Source: Agromyces hippuratus (lineage in GTDB: Bacteria > Actinomycetota > Actinomycetes > Actinomycetales > Microbacteriaceae). From it: a DNA stretch of 64,000 nucleotides. The stretch covers positions 744,001 to 808,000 of the forward strand of contig NZ_JACCFI010000001.1 of the NCBI RefSeq assembly GCF_013410355.1. Reading direction: 5' to 3'. Below the pieces are notes generated by a model, which saw only the letters and a list, made by a program, of their open reading frames with translations, searched no databases and had not been told where the DNA came from. Both the position numbers and the translations under genes were made by a program. Of this stretch, positions 26,612 through 35,248 are shown in pieces; the stretch's first letter is position 1; each line of letters opens with the position of its first letter.

Positions 26612-27439
26612 TCAGCGATTGCTGCTGACTGCACGTTCCAGAACGAAGGGCACGATGAGGACCGGCCCGCCGAGATTCATGACCAGATCGCCGACCGTCC
26701 GCCCGAGCGGCCGGAAGCCGCGGGCCCCGGCTTGCGTCGGCCGCCCGGCGATCGTGAGCACCGCGCGGCCGGACATCGAGGCGAGCGTCTCGCCGGCGGA
26801 AGCGCTCGCGCGCCGGTGCGTGATGCCTGCCGGTACGCCGAGGCGCTCGGCGAGCTCACCCGCGCGCTCCAGTGCTTCGGAACTGACGGCGGCCGAGGTG
26901 TCGTTCGCCCGGACGAGGATCAGAGGTTGGTTCCGGCGTTGCGCTTCCGCGACCGCAGTTCGAACGACGGCTTCCTCCCCCGGTGCACCACTGACTCCGA
27001 CGACCACTCCGCTGCGATGCCCACCGGATGCGACCGGCACGATGGAAACCGGCACCGGGGACATCGCAGCGAGTTGCATCGCCCGCGTACCGAGGGCGAG
27101 CCCATTGAACGAACCGACCTTATGCGTGCCGATCGCGACGGCGGCGTAGTCGGCGGCCTCGCTCGCGAGCGCGAGCATCGGCGAGCCGATGGAGTACTCC
27201 GCCGTTACCGGAACCTCGGCTGCATGTTCACGAGCGAACTCCAGCTCGCGAGCAGCAATAGCAAGGGCTTCCGATTCCAGTTCGGTGATCGCGCTGGCTC
27301 CGACGGCACCCCACTCGTCGTCGACGACCAGCAGCAACGCGACCTCGTCGCCGGTGTCGCGAGCCTGCTCGATCGCCCAGATGATCGCAGCCCGACTCGC
27401 GATCGAGCCGTCGACGCCGACCAGTATCCCTGTCGCCAC
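26612..27439 (-). CDS. tandem-domain universal stress protein
   Basis: A 275-residue protein with two USP domains: residues 1-145, starting GILVGVDGSIASRAAIIW, and residues 150-275, with VVVGVSGAPGEEAVVRTAV and a final GGPVLIVPF. Tandem USPs in actinobacteria are commonly induced in dormancy under DosR-type control. GTG 27439 follows AGGAAGGAA. It is divergent from the sensor kinase gene and probably shares the palindrome at 27508. Confidence 0.85.
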   Translation of the reverse strand: MATGILVGVDGSIASRAAIIWAIEQARDTGDEVALLLVVDDEWGAVGASAITELESEALAIAARELEFAREHAAEVPVTAEYSIGSPMLALASEAADYAAVAIGTHKVGSFNGLALGTRAMQLAAMSPVPVSIVPVASGGHRSGVVVGVSGAPGEEAVVRTAVAEAQRRNQPLILVRANDTSAAVSSEALERAGELAERLGVPAGITHRRASASAGETLASMSGRAVLTIAGRPTQAGARGFRPLGRTVGDLVMNLGGPVLIVPFVLERAVSSNR

Positions 27440-27507
27440 GAGAAGTTCCTTCCTGCAGAGCATGACACTTCGCTTTCACAGCGTCGCGCGGCTCCCGCTG
27501 ACCGTCT

Positions 27508-27521
27508 GGGCCATTGGTCCT
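27508..27521. promoter_or_regulatory. DosR-box-like palindrome
   Basis: GGGCCATTGGTCCT lies between the divergent USP and histidine kinase genes and resembles the motifs at 25195, 30455 and 30503. Confidence 0.5.
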
Positions 27522-27583
27522 ATACGCTCTGATGCCGCAGACGAGTCCCGGTGGTAACCTGCGGGCATCACAGCGGAGGTGCC

Positions 27584-27676
27584 GTGCGAGTCCTCGATCA
27601 TCCCCAATCTCCGACCGGCCTCCGTCGGCTCCCGGGCGCACGTTGCACGAACTGGCTGAACGAGCCGAGATGGTGA
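27584..27676 (+). other. out-of-frame likely original N-terminus of the histidine kinase
   Basis: A 30-codon frame starts at GTG 27584 just after GGAGGT and reads VRVLDHPQSPTGLRRLPG, the kind of start I recall for related GAF kinases. It stops at 27676. The kinase frame picks up the homologous continuation (TLHELAERAEMV) from about 27650, so a single-base shift near 27640-27650 may separate them. Confidence 0.4.
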
Positions 27677-29349
27677 CGCAAACGCAGCAGGGACTTCGGG
27701 CGCTGCTTCGAGCAACTCGAGCGGTCGTAGAACTCGAGGAACTCCCGGTCGTGCTCGAGCGCATCGCCCGGGCGGCCGTCGAACTCGTCGACGCCGAGTA
27801 CGGCGCACTGGGAGTGATCGCCACCGATCGCGACGGACTCGAGTCCTTCATCCACGTCGGCATGTCGACCGACGACGCAGCCGCGATCGGGCACCTGCCC
27901 GAGGGGCGCGGTGTCCTCGGTGCACTCATCGACGACCCGCATCCGATTCGATTGCAGCACATCGCCGACCACCCGCGCTCGGTCGGGTTCCCAGCTGAGC
28001 ACCCCCACATGGACGCGTTCCTCGGTGTGCCGATCCGTGTTCGATCCGAGATCTACGGAAACCTCTACCTCACGAACCCGCGGCGCGGCGGATTCACCGA
28101 GGAGGACGAGGAGCTCGTCACCGCGCTCGCGGCGACGGCGGGGTTCGTCATCGCCAACGCGCGACTGTTCGAAGAGACCCGACTCCGACAGCAGTGGGCG
28201 GCCGCTGCCGCGCAGATCGCCTCCACCCTGCTCGAGTCGTCGAGTGAATCCGCCCTGCCCTTGCTCGCCGATGAACTCATCGGGCGCACAACCGCCGACC
28301 GGGTGTGCGTGGTCCTGCGGGGCGACGAACCACTGACCGTCCGTGTCGCAGAAGCACGCGGCGACGGTGCAGACGAACTGACTGGGCGTGTGCTCCCGGC
28401 GATGCGCACAGCCGCGTCGGTCGTGTTCGAGCACGGCGAGCCGCGCACCCGTCCGGGAGGAAGGCACGATCCGGACTCCGACGGCTTCGCGATCGTCGAA
28501 GCGGATGGCAACGCCGGAGCGGTGATGTTCCTCCCGCTCCGCAGCGGATCCACGACGTGGGGCGTGCTCGCGGTCGCGCGTCGGCCGGGGCGTGCGGCAT
28601 TCAGCAGCGCTGAGCTCGTGCTCGCCGATGACCTCGCCGGGCGCGTGGCACTTTCGATAGAGCTCGCCCGCGCGCGCGAACAGCGGCAGCGTACGTTGCT
28701 CGTCGAAGACCGTTCTCGCATCGCACGCGACCTGCACGACCACGTCATTCAGGAGTTGTTCGCCACTGGACTCGAGTTGCAGGCGGTCGCCGAGTCCGTG
28801 CCCGACCCCAGGATATCGACCCGGCTCCAGATCGCCGTCGCGACGCTCGATGAGAGCATCGCACACATCCGAACGATCATCTTCGCCATGACTCCGCGTG
28901 ATGGGCGCAGCCAATCTATCCGTCACCAGGTGCTCGATATCGCCGCGGCCTACTCGAACGGGCTGCCCCACCCGGTCGCGGTGAGCTTCGCCGGCCCCGT
29001 CGACCTCATGATCACCGGCCCGCTCGCCGAGGATGTCACAGCAGTGGTGCGGGAGCTGCTCACGAACGCCGCGAAGCACTCGTCGGCATCGAGCGTCCAA
29101 CTCGGAGTCGCCGCCGAGCTCGGTCACGTCCGCGTCTCCGTCGAGGACGACGGGGTGGGCTTTCCCCCGGACGGCAGACGGAGCGGTCTCGCCAACCTCT
29201 CGGCCAGAGCCGAGGCGCTCGGGGGAACGTTCCAGACCACCTCGACACCCGGCCACACCGCCTCGATGTGGTCCGCGCCCATCGAAGAGGAACGCGATAC
29301 GTGGAAGGGAGCGCAGGATGACGAGAGTGTTTCTCGTCGACGACCATGA
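27670..29349 (+). CDS. GAF-domain sensor histidine kinase (DosS/DevS-like)
   Basis: A 559-residue cytoplasmic kinase from ATG 27670. It has GAF domain 1 (HPHMDAFLGVPIRVRSEIYG is characteristic), GAF domain 2, a HisKA_3 dimerisation helix with the phospho-accepting His in RIARDLHDHVIQELFATG, and an HATPase domain (ELLTNAAKHSSAS, VEDDGVGF). The order matches mycobacterial DosS/DosT, whose first GAF binds heme to sense O2, NO or CO; heme binding here is not shown. It overlaps the response regulator gene by 32 bases. See 27584 for a possible N-terminal frameshift. Confidence 0.85.
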   Translation: MVTQTQQGLRALLRATRAVVELEELPVVLERIARAAVELVDAEYGALGVIATDRDGLESFIHVGMSTDDAAAIGHLPEGRGVLGALIDDPHPIRLQHIADHPRSVGFPAEHPHMDAFLGVPIRVRSEIYGNLYLTNPRRGGFTEEDEELVTALAATAGFVIANARLFEETRLRQQWAAAAAQIASTLLESSSESALPLLADELIGRTTADRVCVVLRGDEPLTVRVAEARGDGADELTGRVLPAMRTAASVVFEHGEPRTRPGGRHDPDSDGFAIVEADGNAGAVMFLPLRSGSTTWGVLAVARRPGRAAFSSAELVLADDLAGRVALSIELARAREQRQRTLLVEDRSRIARDLHDHVIQELFATGLELQAVAESVPDPRISTRLQIAVATLDESIAHIRTIIFAMTPRDGRSQSIRHQVLDIAAAYSNGLPHPVAVSFAGPVDLMITGPLAEDVTAVVRELLTNAAKHSSASSVQLGVAAELGHVRVSVEDDGVGFPPDGRRSGLANLSARAEALGGTFQTTSTPGHTASMWSAPIEEERDTWKGAQDDESVSRRRP

Positions 29350-29959
29350 GATCGTCAGACGTGGGGTCGCGGAGCTGCTCGAACGCGAGCACGACCTCGA
29401 GGTCGTCGGCGAGGCACCCGACGCACGTCATGCGCTCGCACGCATCGCGGCGCTCTCCCCCGACGTCGCACTGCTCGACGTCCGATTGCCCGATGACGAT
29501 GGCATCGACCTGTGCCGAGAGATCCGATCCCGGTACCCCGCCGTCCGATGCCTCATGCTCACTGCCTACGACGATGATGACGCGGCGATGGCAGCGGTGC
29601 TCGCCGGCGCGTCGGGCTATGTGCTGAAGACGATCGCCGGTGGCCGTCTCGTCGAGGATGTCCGTGCGGTCGCTGCTGGCCGCTCGCTCCTCTCCCCTGC
29701 GCTGATCTCGAAGCTTCGCCCCCCAGCGACTCCTGCCGAAGGCCGCGACGACCCCAGGTTCGGCTCGCTCAACCTGCGTGAGCGACAAGTGCTCGCGCTC
29801 ATCGCCGAAGGACTCACCAACCGGCAGATCGGCGACCGCCTGTCCCTTGCCGAGAAGACCGTGAAGAACTACGTCTCCGGGCTGCTCCGCAAACTCGGGC
29901 TCGAGCGGCGCACTCAGGCAGCGGCGTTCGAATTCGAGCGGCACGATCCGCACCAGTGA
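29318..29959 (+). CDS. NarL/FixJ family response regulator (DosR/DevR-like)
   Basis: A 213-residue regulator: receiver domain (residues 1-120, phospho-acceptor D54 in LLDVRLPDDDG, conserved Lys in YVLKTIAGG) and a LuxR-type helix-turn-helix (residues 145-205, LNLRERQVLALIAEGLTNRQ). It is the natural partner of the preceding kinase. The palindromes at 25195, 27508, 30455 and 30503 are candidate binding sites. Confidence 0.9.
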   Translation: MTRVFLVDDHEIVRRGVAELLEREHDLEVVGEAPDARHALARIAALSPDVALLDVRLPDDDGIDLCREIRSRYPAVRCLMLTAYDDDDAAMAAVLAGASGYVLKTIAGGRLVEDVRAVAAGRSLLSPALISKLRPPATPAEGRDDPRFGSLNLRERQVLALIAEGLTNRQIGDRLSLAEKTVKNYVSGLLRKLGLERRTQAAAFEFERHDPHQ

Positions 29960-29988
29960 GCACCGGTTCTCCGACGACCCTCAGCCGT

Positions 29989-30420
29989 TTACGACCCGAG
30001 GCGCCCTGGAGGGAGCTGGAAGGCGCGGCCGTGCACCTCGTCAGGGGTGATGCGAACCCAGCGGTCCTTCTCCTCGGGAGCCCACGGCGAGACGCCGAGG
30101 CGCTCGGCCTCGAAGATCTCAGCCTGCCGATCGAACTCCTCTGCCTGCCCCTTCACGACGACGCTGAACGCTTCCGTCTCGTCTGTGCCGTCGACCTCGA
30201 ATGCGATCCGATGGCGGATCGTGAGTTCGAGCAGCTTCGTACCGGGAGACGTGCGGAACACGATCGTTCGATCGTCGACCGCGTGGTTGACAGGGAAGAT
30301 GTCGACCTCGCCGCCCGCCGCGGCTGCGAGGCGGCCGTACGGCGCATCGGCAATACGCTGCCAGCACTCCTCTTCACCCATGCGGCGGGTCGGAGCGCGC
30401 TCGTCGAGTGTCTCGTCCAT
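29989..30420 (-). CDS. pyridoxamine 5'-phosphate oxidase family protein
   Basis: A 143-residue split-barrel flavin-binding protein: CWQRIADAPYGRLA, then DIFPVNHAVDDRTIVFRTSPG, and a C-terminal WAPEEKDRWVRITPDEVHG. In mycobacteria such proteins are part of the DosR regulon. Convergent with the response regulator; its promoter region holds two palindromes. Confidence 0.85.
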   Translation of the reverse strand: MDETLDERAPTRRMGEEECWQRIADAPYGRLAAAAGGEVDIFPVNHAVDDRTIVFRTSPGTKLLELTIRHRIAFEVDGTDETEAFSVVVKGQAEEFDRQAEIFEAERLGVSPWAPEEKDRWVRITPDEVHGRAFQLPPGRLGS

Positions 30421-30454
30421 AGGGTCATGATGCGGTACTCGAACCGAACTGCCT

Positions 30455-30516
30455 GGGCCGAAGGTCCCACGTCCGCAGACAACCCGCATCCCTCGTCGAC
30501 GCGGGACCTTCGGTCC
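30455..30516. promoter_or_regulatory. two DosR-box-like palindromes
   Basis: GGGCCGAAGGTCCC at 30455-30468 and GGGACCTTCGGTCC at 30503-30516 lie upstream of the pyridoxamine-oxidase-like gene (minus strand) and of the decayed membrane gene (plus strand). The second is the most perfect copy in the window. Confidence 0.55.
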
Positions 30517-30549
30517 GTTCCAGCCACCATCTCTCCAGAAGGCTGACGC

Positions 30550-30965
30550 ATGAGGAACCATCGTGGCAGACGTTACTGATCACCGAGGCATTCGTCGCGT
30601 TCACCGCGTTGCTCGGTGGACTCGCGCTCATCGTCAGGTCAGTCGATGCGACGTTCGAAGTGGGACTGACGCCGCCGACAGGGTAGCTCGATGGGTCGTG
30701 GTTCGACTCCTACAACGTTCCTGGTCTCGGACTCGCAGGAATCGTCGGCGGGATCCATGCGCTCGCCTTCGTACTCGTGCTCCGTAGCCGACCAATGGCG
30801 ATGGTCACGGCAGCGGCAGCGGCAGCGGCAGCGGCGTACGCAATCCTCATTTGGATCTTCGTGCAGATGATCCTGATCCCGTTCAGCTGGCTGCAGGCCG
30901 TCTATTTTCGCCGCAGGCGCGTTCGAACTCGGACTCGTGCTTCAGCTTCTCGGGCTCGTGAGACA
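30550..30965 (+). pseudogene. decayed small membrane protein gene
   Basis: Translation from 30564 gives LLITEAFVAFTALLGGLALI, then an in-frame TAG at 30684, then GLAGIVGGIHALAFVLVLR and LIWIFVQMILIPFSWLQA, and a frameshift near 30910 before ELGLVLQLLGLV. The pieces fit one four-helix membrane protein of the kind found near universal stress proteins in actinobacteria. The ATG at 30550 is also out of frame with the body. It is inactive. Confidence 0.65.
30807..30836 (+). repeat. GGCAGC hexanucleotide repeat
   Basis: About four to five tandem copies of CGGCAG inside the decayed membrane gene, encoding an Ala run. Such tracts slip easily and may have helped inactivation. Confidence 0.8.
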
Positions 30966-31301
30966 GCCGCGCCGCACACGGCCCCGTGCTGTACGGCCCC
31001 CGGTTGATGCCAAGCGCATCGTCCGACGTGTCGTCGAAGAGGTCTTCGACGCATCGCCCCAGACTGGGCCAGTGCGGCGGGTGTTTCTCGGATCGGTCGG
31101 CTACGCCGTGGCGACCAACGCGCGCTGCGCGACCGTCGTCAGGGCATGCCCTCATACGTGACGTTCTTCGTCGGAGTCGATGATCCGAGAATCAGGGCTG
31201 AGGTCACCGAACGGACCGAGCGGCGCAGAATGGTCCTCGATCGAGGCCATCAAAGTTCGACGTGCTGCCGCGTTGGACCCGGCTCGCGTCCGGAGCTTGC
31301 C
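30966..31301. other. no gene recognised
   Basis: Open frames here lack ribosome sites and recognisable motifs. The stretch lies between a decayed membrane gene and integrase remnants, and I regard it as decayed island DNA. Confidence 0.5.
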
Positions 31302-31412
31302 CTAGATGCCATCGAGACACCTGAAGCGCAGCGTGCCGCGCACCCGGCCGTCGGGAATGCCCTGATAGGTGACCTCGCCGTACGAGCCAGGCGCTAGTTC
31401 GATCCGTGCCAT
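31302..31412 (-). pseudogene. N-terminal fragment of a tyrosine integrase
   Basis: Thirty-six codons reading MARIELAPGSYGEVTYQGIP, then a basic RVRGTLRFRCLDG segment, resemble the N-terminal arm-binding start of actinobacterial phage-type integrases. A TAG stop ends it and the catalytic domain is absent. It sits about 300 bases from the candidate att site at 31708, as expected for an integrase relic. Confidence 0.45.
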
Positions 31413-31555
31413 CGGAGTCGCAGTCTGCCAGATGCGATGGTAGGCCGCTTCCTTCGACAGCTGCGTATTCTGCGCAGCTTGTCGACGGTGAGACAGTCCC
31501 CGAAGCTCTCGATCAGGCGAGCCGGCGGGGCGGTGGACGGAACGGATGTGCTCAT
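31413..31555 (-). pseudogene. excisionase-like helix-turn-helix remnant
   Basis: From ATG 31555 the frame reads LIESFGDCLTVDKL, then the homology moves to another frame with QLSKEAAYHRIWQTA, together resembling the helix-turn-helix of Xis proteins. The frame break and the lack of a full recognition tail make it non-functional. Together with the integrase fragment it marks a former integration module. Confidence 0.4.
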
Positions 31556-31673
31556 ACTCCTCATGAGTGCGGCACAAACCCTGTTGTTTCGTCGTCCGAT
31601 GTGATCCGCTGTGGATCGCTGTGGAACGGCGTCCGAGACCAAAAGGCTCCAAAAGCCCTGCTCCAATGAAAAC

Positions 31674-31705
31674 AACCCCTGAGAACTTGACGTTCATCAG
31701 GGGTT
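31674..31705 (-). terminator. terminator next to the tRNA-like segment
   Basis: AACCCCTGA at 31674-31682 pairs with TCAGGGGTT at 31697-31705 around 14 bases. On the minus strand it directly follows the tRNA-like CCA end, as a native tRNA terminator would. Confidence 0.7.
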
Positions 31706-31707
31706 AT

Positions 31708-31880
31708 TGGTGGATCTGAGGGGACTCGAACCCCTGACCCCCTGACAGACGTTGAAGTAAGAGTCTGCACCGTCTTTTGTTGTGGATGCCAGTAATTATA
31801 CGAGGTACGCCGGTGAACGCGTCGGATCGGCCTTCCCGATGGATGTGGTTCTTTGGTCTTGGCTGTGGATCAAAAAGGAC
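31708..31880 (-). repeat. tRNA 3'-end-like segment with flanking repeat (copy B, candidate att site)
   Basis: On the minus strand the sequence ends with a well-paired T-arm (AGGGG, loop TTCGAGT, CCCCT), the acceptor strand CAGATCC, A and CCA, then a terminator. There is no 5' half of a tRNA, so it is a 3' fragment. The next 130 bases match copy A with gaps. This pattern is typical of att sites of elements integrating into tRNA genes. The intact tRNA would be expected at higher coordinates, outside the window. Confidence 0.65.
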
Positions 31881-32142
31881 CCAAGTGGGCCCCAGCGTGC
31901 GGGCGCCGGTCGTCTCCTAGCTCTATCAGAGCCGCCGTCCGGGATCACACCAGCGGAGCGAACACGAACGTGGAGCTCTGGTAGTCGATCGCCGTTCCCG
32001 TTCTCATCCGAGGCTTAGGCACGGAGTACATCCTTCCAGCAGTGACGAATCACCACAGGTCAGGAGTCAACCGAAGCTGCAGCAGTCTCATCGATCAACA
32101 TGCGCATTTCAACTGCGCCGTTCGCTACAGAAGAGACTCAGC
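31881..32142. other. no gene recognised
   Basis: No open frame with a ribosome site or a recognisable motif is seen here. It lies between att-like copy B and the end of hsdR. Confidence 0.5.
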
Positions 32143-35100
32143 TCAGATCTCGCCGCCAACACCTTTGAATTTTTCGACGAACGCAGCCAACTTCTGGAAG
32201 ACACTCTGCTTTCTAAATAGATACTCCGGATTGAGTGGGCTCATTCTGGGAAGAAGCGCGTTGAGTTCGGTGCCGTTCTCGCTGACGAACTCTCGCCTCA
32301 GCGAGGCGCTGATGTAGCGTCTGGCCGCTTCCGCATCTAGCGCTTCATCGTTGATCAGCTCCTGCGCTTCGCGCTGCTGCTCCAACTGGGCAAAGCTGAA
32401 GAATGCTTCGATTGCGCTGGCCTTATCTGCCAGCGTGTCCAAGTCGGTCTGATTGATGAAGTCCACCACGAGGCTTTCCTTCGCCCGATTGCCGAGGCTA
32501 GCGCGAATCATCCGGCGCACGTCCTCGACCAGAGACACCTTGTCCTTGGTCTTCTTGTTCTTCTCAAAGATCAGCTCCAGGATGTAGTCAAGGTTTATCT
32601 CCTGGGACCTAAGCAGATCCACTTCGAACACCACATCATCCCAATCGATGCTGGAATGTACTTTCTCCTCCGAGGCCTTCTCGCGGCGTAGCCAGTCGCG
32701 GATGTCATTGTAGGTGGAGCGGTAATCCTGAATTGTCCGATCGGCGGGAACCCGGATCTTCTGCAGTACCGCCAGGTCGTCGTCGCTCAGGTAGTGCGTA
32801 GCCTTAAAGCTATCGAGAGCCTGCGGGTCGCTTGTGTCGACGCTTTTCAACTCCTTGAGGATGGCGAATTCATCGTAGTTCTGCAGCACGTTCTCCACCC
32901 GCAGGTACTCACCGAATAGCTTTGCAAAAGCCTTCTTGTCGGACTCTTTCACAATGTCCGCGGGCTCAGGAAATCTCTGCTCAAGTTCGCTCACTACGTC
33001 GACGAATCCGCGTCGGGCTTCGCCTGTGGCTACGTCAGTGAAGCCCTCCATGTACTCAGTGAAACTCTTCTCCAGCACCACATTGCGGGTGTTCTTGTCG
33101 CCAAACAGCGTGATGGCGTCGACGGTTGCATCTTCCAAGTCACGGAAGGCCACGATATTGCCGAAGGTCTTGGTGGAGTCGAAGATGCGGTTGGTACGCG
33201 AGTAGGCCTGAATCAGACCGTGGTACCGCAGATTCTTGTCCACAAACAGGGTGTTCAGCGCTGGCGCATCAAAGCCCGTCAGGAACATCCCAACCACGAT
33301 AAGCAGGTCCACGTCCCGGTCTCTGACGCGCTTTGCCAGGTCCCGGTAGTAGTTCTGGAAGCCTTTACTGTCCACACTGAAGCTGGTCTTGAACTGTGCG
33401 TTGTAGTCGGCAACGACTGCGTTCAGGAACTCTTTGGCGCTCGTGTCCAGGGCTGACACTTCGAAACCTTCATCTGCGATCTCACCTAACGCATCCTGCT
33501 CCTCGTTGGCAGCGTACGAGAAGATTGTCGCAACCCGCAAAGGCTTATCGCTGTCCTTCTGCAGGGTCCTGAAAGCTTCGTAGTAGAGCTTCGCCGCGTC
33601 AACACTACTCACGGCAAACATGGCATTGAAGCCGCTGGCGCCCGCTTGCAGGCGGTGAGTCTTCTGCCGGAAGCTGGAAAGGATGTACTCAGTGATTTCA
33701 CGGATGCGATCTGGGTGCAGCAATGCCTGCCGATTCTCCGCGGCGCTGAGCTTCTTCTCGTCCTGCTCGCTCTCGATGACCTTGAACTGCGGACGAACAT
33801 CGCTGTAGTCCACCTTGAACTTCAGAACCTTGTCGTCGCGAATGGCATCGGTGATGACGTATGAATGCAGTTCTCGGCCGAAGACGCTTGCTGTGGTGTC
33901 CGCGCCCTGAGCGTTCTGCGGGAAGATTGGGGTACCGGTAAAACCGAACTGGTAGAACTTCTTGAACCTCTTGGTCAGGTTCCTCTGCGCCTCGCCGAAC
34001 TGACTACGATGGCATTCGTCGAAGATGAAGACCACTTGCCGTCCGTAGATTGGCAGATCGGTTTCGCTCTTCATTAGGTTGTTGAGCTTCTGGATAGTTG
34101 TGACGATGATCTTGCTGTCGTCCTTGTCCAGGTTGCGCTTCAGCCCCGCCGTGCTGTCCGAACCGTTCACACTATCGGGCGAGAACCGCTGGTATTCCTT
34201 CATGGTCTGGTAGTCCAGATCCTTGCGGTCCACGACGAAGAAGACTTTGTCGATGAAATCAAGCTCAGTCGCAAGGCGCGCGGCCTTGAAGCTGGTCAGA
34301 GTCTTTCCCGAACCAGTCGTGTGCCAGATGTAGCCTCCGCCTTCGGTGCTGTTCCAGCGTTTGGCCTGATACGCACTCTTGATCTTCCACAATATTCGCT
34401 CGGTCGCGGCGATCTGGTACGGCCGCATGATTAGCAGCGTATTGCTAACGTCGAACACCGAGAAGTTCAGTAGCACGTTAAGCAGTGTGTGTTTCTGAAA
34501 GAAGGTGGCGGTGAAGTCCTTCAGGTCCTTGATCGGGCCATTATCTGCCTTCGCCCAGTTCATGGTGAAGTCAAAGCTGTTCTTGTCGCGCTGGGTTGTG
34601 TTGGCGAAGTAGCGCGTGTCAGTACCGTTGGATATTACAAACAGCTGCAAATATCTGAACAGAGAGTTTTCGCGGTTGAAGCTCTCCTTGCTGTAGCGGT
34701 GCACTTGGTTAAAGGCCTCGCGGATGGCCACGCCCCGCTTCTTCAACTCGACCTGGACTAGTGGGAGCCCGTTGACCAAAACGGTCACGTCGTACCGGTT
34801 AGCGTGACTACCGGCTTGTTGGAACTGCTTGATCACCTGGATCTTGTTGCGGGCAGTGTTCTTCTTGTCGAGCAGATAGATGTTCTGGATGCGACCATCG
34901 TCGAACACAAAGTCATGGACGTAGTCGTCGTGAATTTTACGAGTCTTCTCGATGATTCCATCGCTCGGCTTATCAAGCCAAACTTCTACAAAACGCGTCC
35001 ATTCGCTGTCTGAAAACCGCGCACCGTTCAATGATTGAAGCTGCTCACGGACATTGACCAGCAACGATTGTGGTGTTCTGAGATCTGGTAGGTACTCATA

Positions 35101-35244
35101 CCCGAGGCCGATAAGGTCGTGAAGCAACTCGCGCTCTAGATCAGACTCACTTTGGAAGCTTTCCGCCGCCACCCACTCTTTGACGTACCGGTCAAGAACG
35201 ATGAAGTTGCTAGATTCGGCGATGGGCTTGGTCTGTTCAACCAC
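32143..35244 (-). CDS. hsdR: type I restriction enzyme, R subunit
   Basis: A 1033-residue restriction and translocation subunit. Residues 1-250 hold the nuclease domain (PLVQVELKK carries the ExK of the PD-(D/E)XK site). SF2 helicase motifs follow: Walker A HTTGSGKTLTS, motif II FDECHRSQFG, motif III FTGTPI, and motif VI-like YSRTNR. The C-terminal helical part contacts the methylase. GTG 35244 is chosen because AGGAG stands 7 bases before it and the prrC stop lies just upstream. Lower G+C than the flanks suggests import. Confidence 0.92.
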   Translation of the reverse strand: MVEQTKPIAESSNFIVLDRYVKEWVAAESFQSESDLERELLHDLIGLGYEYLPDLRTPQSLLVNVREQLQSLNGARFSDSEWTRFVEVWLDKPSDGIIEKTRKIHDDYVHDFVFDDGRIQNIYLLDKKNTARNKIQVIKQFQQAGSHANRYDVTVLVNGLPLVQVELKKRGVAIREAFNQVHRYSKESFNRENSLFRYLQLFVISNGTDTRYFANTTQRDKNSFDFTMNWAKADNGPIKDLKDFTATFFQKHTLLNVLLNFSVFDVSNTLLIMRPYQIAATERILWKIKSAYQAKRWNSTEGGGYIWHTTGSGKTLTSFKAARLATELDFIDKVFFVVDRKDLDYQTMKEYQRFSPDSVNGSDSTAGLKRNLDKDDSKIIVTTIQKLNNLMKSETDLPIYGRQVVFIFDECHRSQFGEAQRNLTKRFKKFYQFGFTGTPIFPQNAQGADTTASVFGRELHSYVITDAIRDDKVLKFKVDYSDVRPQFKVIESEQDEKKLSAAENRQALLHPDRIREITEYILSSFRQKTHRLQAGASGFNAMFAVSSVDAAKLYYEAFRTLQKDSDKPLRVATIFSYAANEEQDALGEIADEGFEVSALDTSAKEFLNAVVADYNAQFKTSFSVDSKGFQNYYRDLAKRVRDRDVDLLIVVGMFLTGFDAPALNTLFVDKNLRYHGLIQAYSRTNRIFDSTKTFGNIVAFRDLEDATVDAITLFGDKNTRNVVLEKSFTEYMEGFTDVATGEARRGFVDVVSELEQRFPEPADIVKESDKKAFAKLFGEYLRVENVLQNYDEFAILKELKSVDTSDPQALDSFKATHYLSDDDLAVLQKIRVPADRTIQDYRSTYNDIRDWLRREKASEEKVHSSIDWDDVVFEVDLLRSQEINLDYILELIFEKNKKTKDKVSLVEDVRRMIRASLGNRAKESLVVDFINQTDLDTLADKASAIEAFFSFAQLEQQREAQELINDEALDAEAARRYISASLRREFVSENGTELNALLPRMSPLNPEYLFRKQSVFQKLAAFVEKFKGVGGEI

Positions 35245-35248
35245 TCTG

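Noticed and set aside
27598..29256. A 552-codon minus-strand frame
   Set aside because: It mirrors the histidine kinase, which has complete GAF, HisKA_3 and ATPase motifs on the plus strand.
30807..30836. CRISPR or other repeat array
   Set aside because: The repeat is a simple hexanucleotide run without spacers. No CRISPR array or cas gene is seen in the window.
31146..31397. A coding gene on the plus strand with start PSYVTFFVGVDDPRI
   Set aside because: No ribosome site, no homolog recognised, and the 3' half overlaps the integrase fragment read from the other strand.
31708..31800. A complete tRNA gene
   Set aside because: Only the T-arm, 3' acceptor strand and CCA are present; no D-arm or 5' acceptor strand is found upstream on the minus strand.
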